64,000 bases of DNA from Paramacrobiotus metropolitanus (GCF_019649055.1 NW_026570223.1:930001-994000), one strand, 5' to 3'. Positions 1 to 12,598 are shown, counted from the stretch's first letter. Program-made: numbers and translations. Notes: a model not told the origin generated them from the sequence alone.

Positions 1-74
1 CGCCATTTTGAAGCTAGAATTTGTACACTACAAAAAAATGAAATTCCATTTGTTGGTAGGTTTCGCTCATCTAA

Positions 75-241
75 CTATCTTTCCCTGTTCCTTTCATCAA
101 CCACAATGATCCTCTTGCTGTTAGACAAGAAGGAATGTACAGTAGCGCCGCGAGCACGTGCAGGCATTTCTGCCTGCCCAGTGTCCAAACCTCCACGCAT
201 GACCCACTTGGCCATTTTGCTAACTTCGACGTTGGCTCCAT
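75..241 (-). CDS. Possible terminal exon of an unknown gene
   Basis: On the minus strand an acceptor-like CCCCGCAG at about 242-249 is followed by an open frame that ends in a stop at 75. The translated segment is mixed in composition (it contains KMAKWVMRGGLDTG and ends DERNRER). I see no homology and no upstream exon, and a second frame is also open here. It may be a chance ORF. Confidence 0.22.
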
Positions 242-415
242 CTGCGGGGCGTAAATATGTATAAAATTTAATGAGCCTGTGTACGTAGTTCCTGATTCGC
301 GTCCAACTGCGCGCCTTACTTCTGATTGTGAGCAAAATGTCGACGAGCCTTTCGCATTGCTGATTACCACTGCACATATATTAATCATCGAACAAAGAGA
401 TATTTAATAAAGCAT

Positions 416-471
416 ATGGAGGGAAGTTGGGAACCTATATTTTATGGAGGGAAGTTGGGAACCTATATTTT
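416..471. repeat. Two-copy 28-bp tandem repeat
   Basis: A 28-bp unit starting ATGGAGGGAAGTTGGGAACC occurs twice back to back (416-443, 444-471) with no mismatch. It looks like a simple local duplication. The rest of 242-976 is AT-rich and I see no gene in it. Confidence 0.85.
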
Positions 472-976
472 ATGTATAATAAATCGCCCGAATTCGTACT
501 GTGTTGTAGCAGTACCATAATATTTAATTCTGTATACTTCAAGTACTGTATTTCCAAAAGAATACAGTAGTTAGATGCGTTCATATAAGCACTATTTACG
601 GGGCCATCAAATCAAATATGCATTAATTTTTAACTCGTATTATTTTACTAGTAGCGTGAAATTTACCGCATTCGCCAAAGTGGTCGAAAAAAAGGGAAGC
701 CAGCAGCAGAGAAATGCCGATGCATTTGAAATCGGTCAGTGTACAGCGCTTTATGCATGCCGTTTTGTATAGGCAACCGGTTTAACAATTAAACGACAAT
801 ACAATTTTCACAGGAGTTGCAATTTTAACATGCCGGCAACATAGCAATGAAGCAGCACATTTTATTACTGTATATAACGTATTAAAAAATTCAAACCTGT
901 ACAACACAATCCAAATCCAAAATAACATGATTATCATAATAACTACTATTAATTTCCAACATGTAGAATCGAGCAA

Positions 977-3470
977 CTATTTCATAAAAACCCCGGCGGC
1001 GCCCACACACACTTCAAAGGCGGCCACGACGGTGAGGATGACGTTGGCGGCCAGGACGAACTGCGTGGAGATGTAGGTGGGCACCGGACTGAACCACACC
1101 GCACTGCTCTTGGCCAGGTAGGACCCGGCACCGAACAGGCACATGGAGGCCAGCGCCGTGGCCCCGTTGAGGACGTTGAAGAGCCACAGGCGCTCCTTGA
1201 GGACGTCAAAGGGCAGGGTGAAGATGTTCTGCGACATGTACAGGCCGTACAGGCCCAGGCAGATGTAGATGCAGCCGGCGATGATGCCGATGGAGGCTTT
1301 GGCCAGCGTCTGGGCTTGGGAGGAATTATCGTGGAATACTGGATGTTTGGGATGGTTGAGGTTTACTACAACGCCGGTCACTGCAAATACAGGGTAACAC
1401 TTTAATAAAAAATTGAACTGAATAAGTCTGCACATTTAATTGCACACTTGCTGTCTATAGAATAAAAATAGCGTAGTACTGTATGTACTTGAAGCACGCA
1501 TTTTGTCATCCGGTAGAGAAGTGATTCAATGCAAGATACAGTAATTTCACACTCGTATGAACACAAGTGCAGTAGGATTATATCGTAGCTGAATGGCTGC
1601 TATTTGGTTGCGAATGCACTTATGCACTGCAGCTGCAATAAATGATCCCTTTCATAATTTCATAACAAAGGTAAACTGCATATTTAGTTAATGTTGTCCA
1701 TAAAATGACAAATTTTTTTCTGATTTTAAGACGGGCAAGCAAAACACTTTTATCGCTCCGCTTTGGTTGATTTCTGTTGGACTAAAGGTCATGCATTGGC
1801 GTAATGCACGTTTGATGCAAATCACATGAAGTAGAGCAAAATCTTAGGATTTAAAACTGAAGTGAAACGTGTCGATGAATTTTTCGTTTTGGCGGTTTGA
1901 ATGGCGATAGTCGACTACATATACTAGTACTTCATCAGTCTTCATGCCATGGAACATCTAGCACGGCACCCGCCCGGTGTATCGGCAATCCACCCGCCCA
2001 CGGCAGCGGTAGGCAGCAATAGCGATTGGCCAGAAAGTTTCATTCATGAATGAAAAGGATGGATTTCCCCTCCCTCTTCATTCACTGATTTTTTGGATGA
2101 ATTCACGTGATCGTCATCCAGATTTTCGTTTCCTACATACTTTGAATTCATTCGATGCATGATGATTTCTACACATAGTTGCTGCTGAATGATAAATTTG
2201 AATGAAAAAACGTGCATTCATTCAATGCATGTGGACACCTTAAGGCAGCAGTCGCAATAGCTTGTCTGATTCTGTAGTGATGATGATCGTATTGACAATT
2301 TTTTAAACAACTGAATTATCTGAAAAACAACAGATGTGAAGAGAACACTTTTATACTTTGTATTATTTCTATAGAAGTTGCACCAGGAATAGAAGGAACT
2401 GAATGTCTGTAAAAGGGCATATAATTAGATCGGAATGCGGTGCTGACACAAAAAGAGACTGAAAATGCAACTAAATCACTGGTATTTTTGATATGTAATT
2501 GTAGAACGTCTACGGGTAATTTAGTGGGATAAAATTCTGTAATACCGTGTATGCATATACCGCTATAAATACATCTGCTAGCTAATAATGCTTTTGGACA
2601 GGTTCCAAAACCGATTTGCTAGTATGACACATGATGCTCTGTAATAAATTCTGCGTGAAAATGTTTCAAAAATATTGCACAATTTTCAAAAGATTTTTCC
2701 AATGGTTCATATCAGCACAACATGTGCAGTACTATAATAATTAGGCAATGTTGAATTAGGAAATTAATTTTTCTGATTGCTCAAATCTGCCTGTATACTC
2801 TGTGTTTGAAACAAATCCAAACACAATTTTACATATTTCTAAATACAAAAGCACCGGCGAGATCGATTCAGCTCACGAATTGCCAAGAAGAATAAAAAAA
2901 GAATAAAAAAATCAAAATAAATGCAAAAGGGTAAAATTCGAGAACAGCCTCGGTTAAACTTTTTCTAGCACAAACTGAAGCTCGGCCTGCTTTCTCGTTG
3001 TAAAATTAAGTAGGTACATTCTGCATATTATGCATGCATGCACTGCATTCATTTTGTCTTTGGTGAGGTGTTTTTTACTTGGAGATGTGTGTACACATGA
3101 ACTAATTCCAAAAGTTAAGAAATTAACGAAAACGCTGTAATTACTTCCTTATCAGCTAAACAGCTGTAATTTTTTAACAGTGGTTTGATTTAATAATATG
3201 TCCTCCACGCAAAAGAATTAACCTAAAAGCAGCAACCGTGTACATACCAATAGCTTGGAAGACGATGGCCAGTATCCCCGAACAAATATGAAATACCGCC
3301 AACCGGCGGAAGGATTCGGGACTCCGGGAGATAACCGGCCGTCGGGGATGATAGCCGGCGAGCAACGAATGATCCGCTTGTGTGTCGGTAGTCCGTGTAC
3401 TCCGTGTGCTTCCGGTGGATTTTGTCTTACTAACAGCGCCGCCGCCGGCATCCTGCTGTGGCCTGTTCAT
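977..3470 (-). CDS. Four-transmembrane (tetraspan, CD20/MS4A-like topology) membrane protein
   Basis: Two exons, 3248-3470 and 977-1380, join across a 1.87-kb intron (donor GTATGT, acceptor TTTGCAG) in phase 1 and give 208 residues with no internal stop. Residues about 1-50 are a hydrophilic, Ser/Thr/Arg-rich cytoplasmic-type tail. Four hydrophobic segments follow, at roughly 52-75, 95-115, 130-155 and 165-195, and the C-terminus is very short. There is no signal peptide. The spacing of four helices with short loops is what MS4A/CD20-like or generic tetraspan proteins show; I do not see the CCG motif of true tetraspanins. The splice-phase match and the fact that the intron falls inside helix 1 make the gene model fairly secure. 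The function is not known. Confidence 0.7.
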
Positions 3471-4690
3471 AATTATATTACATCAATAACAATATCATTA
3501 GCGTACGCTGCTCTGTATACAACTGCGGCACATGTGCGTTCGCCGACGGGTGATGGACGGGATTTGCTCAAGACTCCGACACATCAGTTGTGCAGAGCGT
3601 TGAAGAAATGTCTAATAAGTAGCCCTTGCGATCGTTCCGTTCCGTCAGCTCATATAAAAGTGATTATTTTTAGAATTATTTTAACCTTCGTGGCGGTGCG
3701 CTTTTTCGCACTCTCGTATCTGTTCATGTACAGTACAGATGCCGATTCACCGGACAGCGCAAGCCGTATGCCGAGAGCATTGTGTAAATAAAACACTATA
3801 TAGCATTTTTTTATCGAAGGTCCATTACATTACTCATCGGAATGTATATTATTTCCCGCTAATTCACGGACACGATAGTTATTATAACGTTTCGCTGATG
3901 ATGTGCAAAAGTATAACTTTTTTAAGAATAACTGTATGCGGCGCCCGGGAGGATGTTTATAAACATTGAATAACAGTCCAGCGCATCGGTGCTGCATATC
4001 GCCCCTATCGATGCTTGAGTCAACACGTTTGTTGAATTTCTCTTTTAACACATCCCCGCATCGCGAAAGATATCCGCGTCAGCCAATTTCCTCTGGTTTA
4101 CTTTGATGTTTCCATAAACTGATCTTTCACCTGCTGCGATTTTAAACGGAGTCATCCACCGCTCTAAAGGATAAGAAAAACATTTCGTCGTACAGTGTCA
4201 GCGAAAATTAAAATTAGCCCGAAAAGTGCCTGTTTGATTTCCGATTGGCAGAGCGGAAAGAGATTTAATATGGGGGTGCGCTTAATGAATAATATCGCGC
4301 TTTTGGATGACACGGACAATTTAGCAAAGCGCAATCAGCGTCATAAGGGTGTATGCTGATTAATACTGCAATGATGCGTACAAGTATACGGTTTCGTGCG
4401 TAAAAGTATAATTTCGCAGCCGCAGGTACTGCAACAAACCGCTACGATCCAATCAGTGTTATATTTAAAAAGTAAACTTGGATGCGCTATACGTACGCCT
4501 TTAGGTAGAGTTCCGTAACCAAAAATATAACGAAGCCGGTTTGTCTATGCAACTGCTTATCAACAGTGAACATCGACATTGATAGCCTTCCATGCATTGC
4601 CCTTAAGTTGTAACCAAAAACTAGGACTTTTTTCATCTAAAAAGTATTATCACAGCTAAAGGAGTAAACCGATAAACCGAGCCAACGTAA
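3471..4690. other. Intergenic, no gene seen
   Basis: This lies between the start of the tetraspan gene and the end of the peroxidase gene. Short open frames here have no coding signature. Putative promoter of the tetraspan gene and 3' flank of the peroxidase gene. Confidence 0.5.
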
Positions 4691-7600
4691 TCAAGGTGGT
4701 GCCTGGTATCTGTCGGGATCGTGCCGGTACATAAATGGCGGCCGGTGTGGTTCGTAATAAGCCGGATGACCCGGATGCTCCGGATGCTCCACCGGCAGAG
4801 GGGGAGGCATGTTGTACTGGTTGCTTTGATAGAATACATCCTCTTCATGATGGGGATGGTGATGCGCATGACGGTCACTCTGATCAACAAAATTATGTAT
4901 GTATACTGGTTTCCACTGTAAATACTGCGACTGCACTGAAAACTGAGATACCTTTTCCACAGATTTGGCTTCTTTAAAAAATATCGCCAAATTCATCTCC
5001 GGCACTAATTTACAAGGCATCAGTGCATTCCTGTCAAAATACGTAATAAACCAATTACGTAAAAAAATCATGTATGTAAGTAATATCTGATTTCGTTACC
5101 GGTCCGATACGACAGCAAAGGCATTGGATGGGACATGTCTCAGAGCCGTTGTCTGGCAGATAATCTCCGCCATGGTAACTTGTCGTAATTGATCCAGCTG
5201 ATCTACAGCCAAAACAGATCGTTGCAAGTACAATCTGCGTCCATTTAATTGCTGCGATTAGTTTCCCGTGCAACCGTGCACGGAAAAGATTCCGTGACCT
5301 TTCTTACCCGATGTAAACTGATCGGGATTTTCATGCCAGTACCGGTCACTGACCCGCCGATTGTGAAACTCCATCGTGATGATGCAGGCAAATGTCGGAC
5401 CGACATCAGAATCCGGTGAGGTGGGTGTTTCCAGTACGCCACCTACCATGAGATCCTGAAACGCATATACGAGTATCTACAGCGTTGCTGGATTAGGTTA
5501 GCCGTGCCTGGATTTTGTCCTTACAATATCATCCACTGACCTAAAATCAAAAAGATGCATTGGTATAACAATTTGTTTCAAGTTTATTCTGAGCTTTGTG
5601 CGTAAGTGCGCATTAAATATAATATACTAATATTTTATCGACGTGTACTTACATGTACAGTTTATGGAGCAGAGCCACACTGGGCTCCGGTATCATATCC
5701 TCCAACTCGGCAAACTCACTGGCGCGGCCGAATCCACAGGCTTCTCGCAGATCGTTGTAGGTACCGATTCCTTGCAAATTACGAACTCGTTATTTAGTTG
5801 AAATATTTTTTGTAAGAGCATAGTCAAACAGGTACCGTGGTCGCGTCCACGTTGAATGTCAATGGCAAACAGATCCAAGCCGAACGGTAAATCGCCTCGA
5901 AATAACCGTCCGCGAATTTCCTCACTATGATGTCCGTCAAATACCATGGAACTTTCTTCCAACATGCCGCTCAAAATACTATCCGCACTGCCATCTGCAA
6001 AATCAGCATTTGTGCTACTGATTATTTTGGTTACGAAAATGTGGGCGACCTTCATAAAGCAATGTCTGATTGTTAAACTGTGAGGATAATGTCGTGGATG
6101 TTTCTTCTGGGTCGCCGGTAACGAACAGCAAACGAGGCACATTTGGTCCCAAAAGCGTGTGCAGTCTGGAAAAGACTAACGTATTAGAAATAAGGAGCGC
6201 TATGCATCAAACTGGTTTGCTACAGCCGTTTTTACAGACAGGATAGAGGCCCATAATTTAAATTTATTGCAACTACAAAATCACCTGCTAAAAATTATCT
6301 AACGAGTTAAAAAATGTAATGGTAGTGAATACCGAAAGGCTGCTGTAGTAAATTCGTTTAACACGTGCGGATCGGAAGTTTCATCGTATCCACTAAAGAA
6401 TCCATCCTGAAGTAACTGCAGCGGATGCTCGCGTCCTTCGCTACTGCGTAGCTCCCCCAATATTGCCGGCAGGAACTCCTTATAAATCACCACCTGATAC
6501 ACCGCTACGACAAACTTCCTCGCTTCTTGATAAATCAGTTCATCCGACCACGACGGTAAATAATTCGCCAAAAAGGAGGCAATGGCATTGTGGTAACGGA
6601 CAAGGATAGTGTGAATGGTCAGCAGGGGCGGCTGCTGGTTGACCCGATCGTCACCGGCAAAGAAACACGTCCGGTGTAGATCGAGCGGCCGACAGGACGA
6701 AGGCATCCCATCCGGAAGCGACGGGAGAATCTGTTTGTGAATGGCGGTGGACGGGTCATTCTCGATGCCGGTCTCCACATCGCGGAAACGAAGGAGGCCG
6801 CTTTCAAAGACACGCAGCTGGTCGCTGCGCTCTTCGTGCAGTCCGTATAAGGGAGAAAGGTCCAGCCAGTGTGACACCATGGAGAATTGTTCTCGTATGC
6901 CTAAAGATGCAGCGTATGTGGCAATCAGCAAGCAGTTAACATATAACAAAACTTTACCGGTTTTGCACCGCTTAAATTTGGATGCCAATGTCCGGGCAAA
7001 CTGGTGGCATGTGATGTTAAAGCGCGAGTAAAAGGGATCGAAGTGCGGAACGGAAAATTGTAGACATTCCGGAACAGCGCATTCCGCGTTCAAAATGCAG
7101 CAGTCTGGTTGCTTGTTGTTGATTTGAAAGGTTGGGGCTGTAACAACAGACAACAGTATTGCATAATCTTTTTTCTGGGTATCACGCATCAGCATACAGA
7201 AAGGCCATGCGCCTTACTTAACGCCAGATCGTGTGCTACAAACTGTCCAAAGAACGATAAGACAGCATTGGCCGTCGGATGTTCAACCGGCGGTGTTTGG
7301 CTTAAAGCCACACTGAGCGCGCGCGGATTGGGCAGAGCAATGGGGCGACCGCCTTTTTCGTCGTGCACCAATGAGAACATTCGTGGATCGTCCGCCCCTG
7401 TTGTAAATATACGATTTTCACAAAATGTGTACAACTACCACGAAAGCTTTTAACGTTAACTGACCATCCATGTATGTTCGCGGCGACATTCTAATGTACG
7501 CCTGCGTAGCGTTTCCCCAGTGCGGTTGAGCCAGATTATTGCACAGACCGGAATGTGAACGATATGTTAGGAATGGCCGGCAATCCGGTTCCCTGTGGGC

Positions 7601-8626
7601 CATTCGTTCCTCCATTTCGCAATCATCCCTATAGGTAGACAGAGAACTTCTTAATAAACGATTAGTCTTGGCTAGAATTGTCGAATTTACATCTCATGTT
7701 GGTGTGGATGGTAACTCCTCGTTCGGACACTGCGCGGGTAACCGCTTCTAAGAAGAATATCAGCGGAAGGCCGGCTGTAATCCGAATACGCTGGGATAGC
7801 TGCCGAAATGCTGTAAGATTTTTATTAATCAGGTTTTAATAGAATCATTTTAAGTTTTTGTAAATTACGATTCAGAACGACATACCACACAATTCCACGG
7901 CCTGTCGGAGATGTACGTGTTTCGCGATACGACTGTCGATCCGATGGAGATGCAAAGCCCGCGCGATTCTCGTGGCCGTGCGGGAGAGTCGCTAATAAAT
8001 CTGGAATTACTGCAAGAAAAATCGCACATGTTACTACTATGTATTGTACTCTGCACAGCCACATACCTAGGTAACATTTTGTATACTACTTGCATTATAA
8101 TTGTTTTACGTTAATCCTTCCTACATCGATATGTATAATCACTGTAATGCTTCATCATTTTATAATATGAGGGTAGGCATAAAGAAATGTGGGTGAATGG
8201 GACTACGGTTAAGTGCTTACTGCAGTGTCGCGACGGATGTGGATGTACATCCGTGTATTCCGGTCTCCAGCTGTTGTCCATTTGACGAGGGAAGAACTGG
8301 TGTCGGACATCTTTTTCATGGGGAGCAGGCCGCCGGCTACTGTAATCCGCTCGCCGGTTTAGCTCCCCAAACTGTAGCCGGACCCGGCTGGTGAGGTTAA
8401 CATGGCGGATAGGCGGCACCCAGCCCATATGCCCGGCAATTTTCACTGTACGCCGCGGACGGGAAACGACGGTAATGTTGCGGGTGGTCCCATCCAAAAA
8501 CCCGTTTTTGGTAAGTTTGTCTAAGTGAACTACCGATCGGCGAACAATTTTAGCACTTCCAGGGAGAATGATGGAAAAAAATAAAGGTAAAATGACAATA
8601 TTTAGTGGCTGCGGATAGGGTAACAT
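4691..8626 (-). CDS. Secreted animal heme peroxidase (peroxinectin/chorion-peroxidase type)
   Basis: Fourteen exons (8221-8626, 7886-8009, 7691-7810, 7465-7628, 7218-7397, 6958-7137, 6333-6900, 6035-6165, 5836-5994, 5653-5770, 5525-5540, 5308-5455, 5100-5202, 4691-5030) join in consistent phase to 918 residues. A signal peptide (about 1-25) and an Arg/Pro-rich propeptide-like region to about residue 215 precede the peroxidase domain. Visible landmarks are YRSHSGLCNNLAQPHWG, distal heme His in FGQFVAHDLAL (about H327), the calcium-site region DPFYSRFNITC, SHWLDLSPLYG, CFFAGDDRVNQQPPL, proximal His in AFRLHTLL (about H583), and RGRDHGIGTYNDLREACG. The C-terminal ~75 residues are His/Pro/Tyr-rich. 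Family role: H2O2-dependent oxidation and crosslinking of extracellular substrates such as cuticle or egg coat, or in immunity. The 57-bp intron 6901-6957 contains no stop, so intron retention would stay in frame. A 36-bp intron in the last exon is possible but not required. Confidence 0.9.
5525..5540 (-). other. 16-nt microexon of the peroxidase gene
   Basis: The exon upstream ends in phase 2 and the one downstream starts in phase 0. They can only be joined in frame through 16 bases flanked by TTTTGATTTTAG and GTAAGG. These encode M-S-V-D-D-I, which restores the family pattern LY...VDDIDLMVGG. The introns on both sides are short (69 bp on the 3' side). Confidence 0.85.
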
Positions 8627-9222
8627 TTTTGATTATCCTGATCGAATGTTACGAAATTGCCAAACGGACTGTTTGTGCATGATGTCACATTTATTTGCGA
8701 ATTCAAAGCTACTGCTGCGCACTTTGGTTTAATTACTGGCACAGCGGATGCTAAAGAGTATATGCGCGCGTGTGTTTGATATGTGGTGGCGACCTTGTGA
8801 TCGGTGTAGTGTAAGCCGGTGATATAATCCCGCTGACAATGGGCTAAGACGATTTAGGCGCTTTGATTGTCACTCATACGCGACGGGTTTGTGAGCGTCT
8901 ATGTCCGGATTCCACCGGGTGATACAGTTACAAACAGGTTCACGGTGGTAGGCAACCAACCTGACGACCTGTTACAGAAACTACAGAAACTTTCTCGGAG
9001 GAAAAACGAGAGCAACAATACGTCATGTAATTTTGCGTTTTAATCAATCGTATAAACATAATAATGTAAGTATACGAGTACAGAGTTTCATAACATGCTC
9101 ACTGTGAACAACATAAATCGGTAAGCTACTATAACAAAATGAAACAAACAAAATAAATTAAATTCAGCGCACTAATGCAATGCGCACTACAAGCTGCTGT
9201 GTATCTGAATACAGTGATTTAA
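8627..9222. other. Intergenic, no gene seen
   Basis: Putative promoter of the peroxidase gene and 3' flank of the CAP gene. No ORF or repeat stands out. Confidence 0.5.
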
Positions 9223-10083
9223 TTAATGGAGATTCTTCAAAGAACTGTTGTCCGTCAAATAGTGTCGTTTTTTCCACGGGCAGTACCTCTTCGAAGCAGG
9301 CCCACCTCTCCTGTGACGATAGATGTAATGGTATTTTTAAATATTTAAATAATTGAAAACGGATACGGCCACGAGGTAGTGCGATTGCCCCTTATGTAAT
9401 TGAAAGCGGAAAAAAAATGCATCCAACAACAGCATCGAAAAGTCACTGTAATAAGACAGACTTACGAATTGCAGTAATTGCATACGCAGATCGTCCATTT
9501 TCCGCAGTTTTTAGCAGCGCATCCTATGACCGATGTATCCGCCCACATCATCTGTTACAAATGCCATTCGACATTTTAAGTGTATTTTAAAGTGCGTTTT
9601 AGCAAGGAAAAAGGCAGAGTTTGAACGTTAAAACGTACATTCATGAAGTGGCCCACTTCTTTGCCGGCCTTTGGCGGTGCACAATAGTTGAAATTTTCCA
9701 CCTCGTTATACCACATCCCTATAGCTTTCGCCCAGTCCACCGATGATCCCGATGTCCAAGCCATATTTTGGCTGCATGTCGCAACTCCTGAAGATGTATG
9801 GATTGCACGATAATCCATAGTTTTCATAATTGGTAAAGGTACCGGGGATTTTTTTCGTGTTGCCGTGCCCCGACGGACATGCATCCACCCACCTCTGCGC
9901 ATTTCTGGCGGCATCCGCATTCCACTGCAGAGTTTTCATATTACTAGCTTTTACAGTACCGCGCAGGCTGTTGTGCAGATTTACTATTTCACTAGAAGAA
10001 GCGTGTACATAATGACCACTGCCGACAAAAACTGCAAATAGAGCAATCAGGATTACGCAGCCTACTCGCGCCATTTTGCCCAC
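9223..10083 (-). CDS. Secreted CAP/SCP-domain protein (CAP gene 1)
   Basis: Four exons (9843-10083, 9639-9787, 9466-9551, 9223-9310) splice in phases 1, 0 and 2 to 187 residues. A signal peptide of about 28 residues is followed by the CAP (cysteine-rich secretory/antigen 5/PR-1) core: EIVNLHNSLR with its His, ALQW-like KTLQWNADAARNAQRW, TCSQNMAW, the second motif WYNEVENFNYC, GHFMN, MWADTSVIGCA, and the closing VCNYC. The glutamate of WYNEV is present, but GHYTQ reads GHFMN here. The C-terminus is short and basic (KRYCPWKKRHYL). Family members act outside the cell, often binding sterols or lipids or serving in defence or reproduction; the substrate is unknown here. Two paralogs lie at 60.7 and 62.3 kb with the same intron positions, so they share an ancestor. 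Confidence 0.88.
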
Positions 10084-10159
10084 AGTTAAAAGGTCAGTTT
10101 AAATTATCGCACAATGAAAGAGGAGCGATTACAAATTATGAAATTTTTTATTTGACTTC

Positions 10160-10169
10160 CTTATATACT
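10160..10169 (-). promoter_or_regulatory. Possible TATA box for CAP gene 1
   Basis: On the minus strand AGTATATAAGG lies about 80 bp upstream of the CAP start codon, a plausible TATA-to-ATG distance. This is only a motif match. Confidence 0.3.
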
Positions 10170-10272
10170 AAAATAAACAGAATGATTACGATGGATCACC
10201 TAAGCAAGTCCGTTTATAGGTAATGAGCAATATCCTTTGTCCGGTTCTCTACGGAACTCTTCGTTATAATGG

Positions 10273-10485
10273 TCAGCAATACCAGTCCTGTCGATGCCGT
10301 TCCCATGGGTTGCTTTCCTTGTTCCATTTTTGTCTCGTGACCATTCTTCGTAATTGTGGAGGATTTCTAACCATATCAGTATAGAAGATCCAATCATGTT
10401 TCCGTCTGTGCTTATCGCCATCCGCCAACTCATCGAACACAAAGCACACAATGCACACGCCAAAGAAAAAGATAAGAGTATGCAT
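10273..10485 (-). CDS. Possible small secreted peptide, 70 aa
   Basis: An uninterrupted frame starts MHTLIFFFGVCIVCFVFDEL, a good signal-peptide shape, and continues as a basic, Trp-rich tail (WERHRQDWYC). An overlapping frame (10200-10499) also begins with a hydrophobic leader (MPSSLCILLSF), so only one of the two, or neither, is real. I do not recognise either. No splice evidence. Confidence 0.3.
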   Translation of the reverse strand: MHTLIFFFGVCIVCFVFDELADGDKHRRKHDWIFYTDMVRNPPQLRRMVTRQKWNKESNPWERHRQDWYC

Positions 10486-10942
10486 AAACTAGATGGCAAA
10501 TGTTGCTGTCGAGTTTATAATCATAATAATATGTATCTGCTGTGACGGTAATAGGTTATACTGTGTTGTGTAGGCGTATCTATCTGTAGGTCGATTATCC
10601 GTGCATCTCACCAGTTTTCTATTCCTGGACCTTTATGATTTATTAGCCTTTTAAGAAATAATACATCCGAAATTCTGAAAGGAACACAGTTGTTCAAACA
10701 ATTTATCGAGTGGAAGGACGAGTGGTCACAGTGCAACCCGCGACAACATGCAAGGATTACAAGAGGATTACAATGCAATTCGAAATTTTGCTGTTAACAA
10801 AACAACAAAAAGCAGGACGAACATTAAAAACAAATGTGTTGCGTTTGTTCTATTTTCCTGCAAAAATAATTACGCTTTCAGACACAATGGCAAGCAGTTT
10901 TTGCACTAAAAGTGATTTAAAACTTTTTACACTAAAAGCGAT

Positions 10943-11842
10943 TTAAAATTGAATGCCGGCACTAGCCATCAGTGCTCTCATTTCGTCAGTCGTCGTTAGC
11001 GACAACATGTTCCATTGCACATCGCGGGCATCAGGAAGCCCCGGCGACCAAGCTGGACAGTTCGCACCGCGGGGACCGTTGCACTGAAACGTCTCAAATA
11101 GTGTATCTCGGATCTTGCTGAGCTTTTGCTGGGCTTCCTGGTCGCAGTTATCCGCCACTTCATTTCCGCTGCATTCCAAGAAAGCTTTAGCATTGCTAGA
11201 ATAAAAATAAGCCCGTCTGGTAGTACAGTATATCCGCGTGCAAAGAATCACCGTAACTGTAATTCGTTTACCAGCAGAAAGTTTTGATAATATCAGTATC
11301 CCCGTCGTCCCCTTTCGTCGAATTTGTCAGGAACTGATTAGTTGCTTTATGGGCACATGCTAGTGTCTTGATTCCTTCAGTCTGATTGAGTTTACTGACA
11401 CAACGAAGCAGAGTGCGTAGGTTATTGCCAAAATCAGGCCTTTTGCACGTATCTTCTAACAGCGGTTGCCCTTTGACCATGGCTTCCTGAAGATCTGCCA
11501 TCGATCCTTTCGTGCAGGGTCCTGATACCTCCTTGATACAGGCAACAATCTCTCGTGAAACTCTGCAAAATTGTTTATGTATTGATTCAGTTTGTACGTA
11601 CACGCCGTTTACTCATTAGTCTCAAAGGAAGTTTACTGGCATAAGGAAGCGAGTGTGGCGTCCGTAACTTGGGAAATATCTGGGATGTTTGCCTGGGCCT
11701 CTGGAGAAAAGGACCAATGATTTAAAGCGATGGTGCACGATGCAACACCGTATACATTGGCAAGAGTGCAATTTTCCGCCGCCGGGACCGCATTAATACC
11801 CGTCAACAGCAGAACCGCAGCATAATTTACTAGTAAATGCAT
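10943..11842 (-). CDS. 14-Cys secreted protein, family member A
   Basis: Three exons (11637-11842, 11272-11562, 10943-11195), both introns in phase 2, give 249 residues. The signal peptide is residues 1-22. Exon 1 carries three Cys and ends SLCQ. Exon 2 carries six (VACIKE, GPCTK, DTCKR, LRCVS, LACAH, FC). One Cys is built across the second splice junction, and exon 3 carries four (LECSG, DNCDQ, FQCNG, ANCPAW). The last block, GPRGANCPAW followed by PGLP, is nearly invariant among paralogs. All 14 cysteines are kept in members A-D, which suggests seven disulfides in an extracellular protein. I do not recognise the family with certainty; alternating helical, Cys-paired segments resemble nematode DUF19-like or insect hemolymph-protein architectures only in outline. 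Confidence 0.85.
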
Positions 11843-12369
11843 TCCTCAACGCAACAAACAATTAAAAATTATACAAAACGACTGTAAAGGGCCAAAAGGA
11901 CCTAAGGTTTCGAAAATGATTGCAGCTACTACTGTTGTTCGGTTATATATCAAAAGAAGCTAAATTTTATTTCTGGACCGTAGGGATTTTCCGTTTCAAG
12001 TAGGGTGATCTGTTCTCGGAATCAAGTGTCCCGACGGTAGTTCAAGCTCAACGATTGTGAGATAACTGTTCCATTTTGTTCTACTTCATTTTTACTAGCG
12101 TTTAGTACTAGTACCAGATCATAGATACGGTACTGCTGCCGACATCAAGTTATATTCGGGACAGACTTTCCCATTACTTACTGCACGTTATGTACATGCC
12201 CACGTTTAGGAAATAAACTAAGCTAAGAAAGTAATTGTATAGGGCGTGTTAAAATGGTAATATAAAATTTATTGTGGCATTTTGTTTTTCTCTCTTCGAA
12301 AACAGGTGCTAAAAAGCTAAATCTAATGACAGGAGTTGCTGCTGTATCAAATTAACAGCATGAAGCCGG

Positions 12370-12598
12370 CACACCCCGTCATTGAGCTTGTAATTTTCGT
12401 CATCAATAAAGACAAATCCCGTTCCAGATTTCGGGCTGTCAGAAGCCTCGGCGGTCAAGCTGGACAATTGGATGTGGACCGTTGGATTAAAACGTCACGA
12501 AAAGCGTGTCTCGGAAGCGGTCGAACGTTTGCTCTGCTTCCAGATCGCAGTTAGCTGCCACTTTGTTTCCGCTGCGTTCCACGTACGCTTTTGCGTTA
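12370..12598 (-). pseudogene. Relic of exon 3 of the 14-Cys family
   Basis: From an acceptor-like GTAG at 12599 the frame reads NAKAYVERSGNKVAANCDLE, clearly paralogous to exon 3 of genes A-D. It then meets a TAA where the paralogs have FQCNG, and the first Cys is replaced by Arg. No exon 1 or 2 is nearby, so this is an isolated decayed exon from an older duplicate. Confidence 0.8.

Noticed and set aside
575-772. 65-codon plus-strand ORF
   Set aside because: No signal peptide, domain, or splice sites; AT-rich background ORF.
3255-3791. Plus-strand ORF of 178 codons
   Set aside because: Its first part lies antisense to exon 1 of the tetraspan gene, and the rest has no coding features or splice support.
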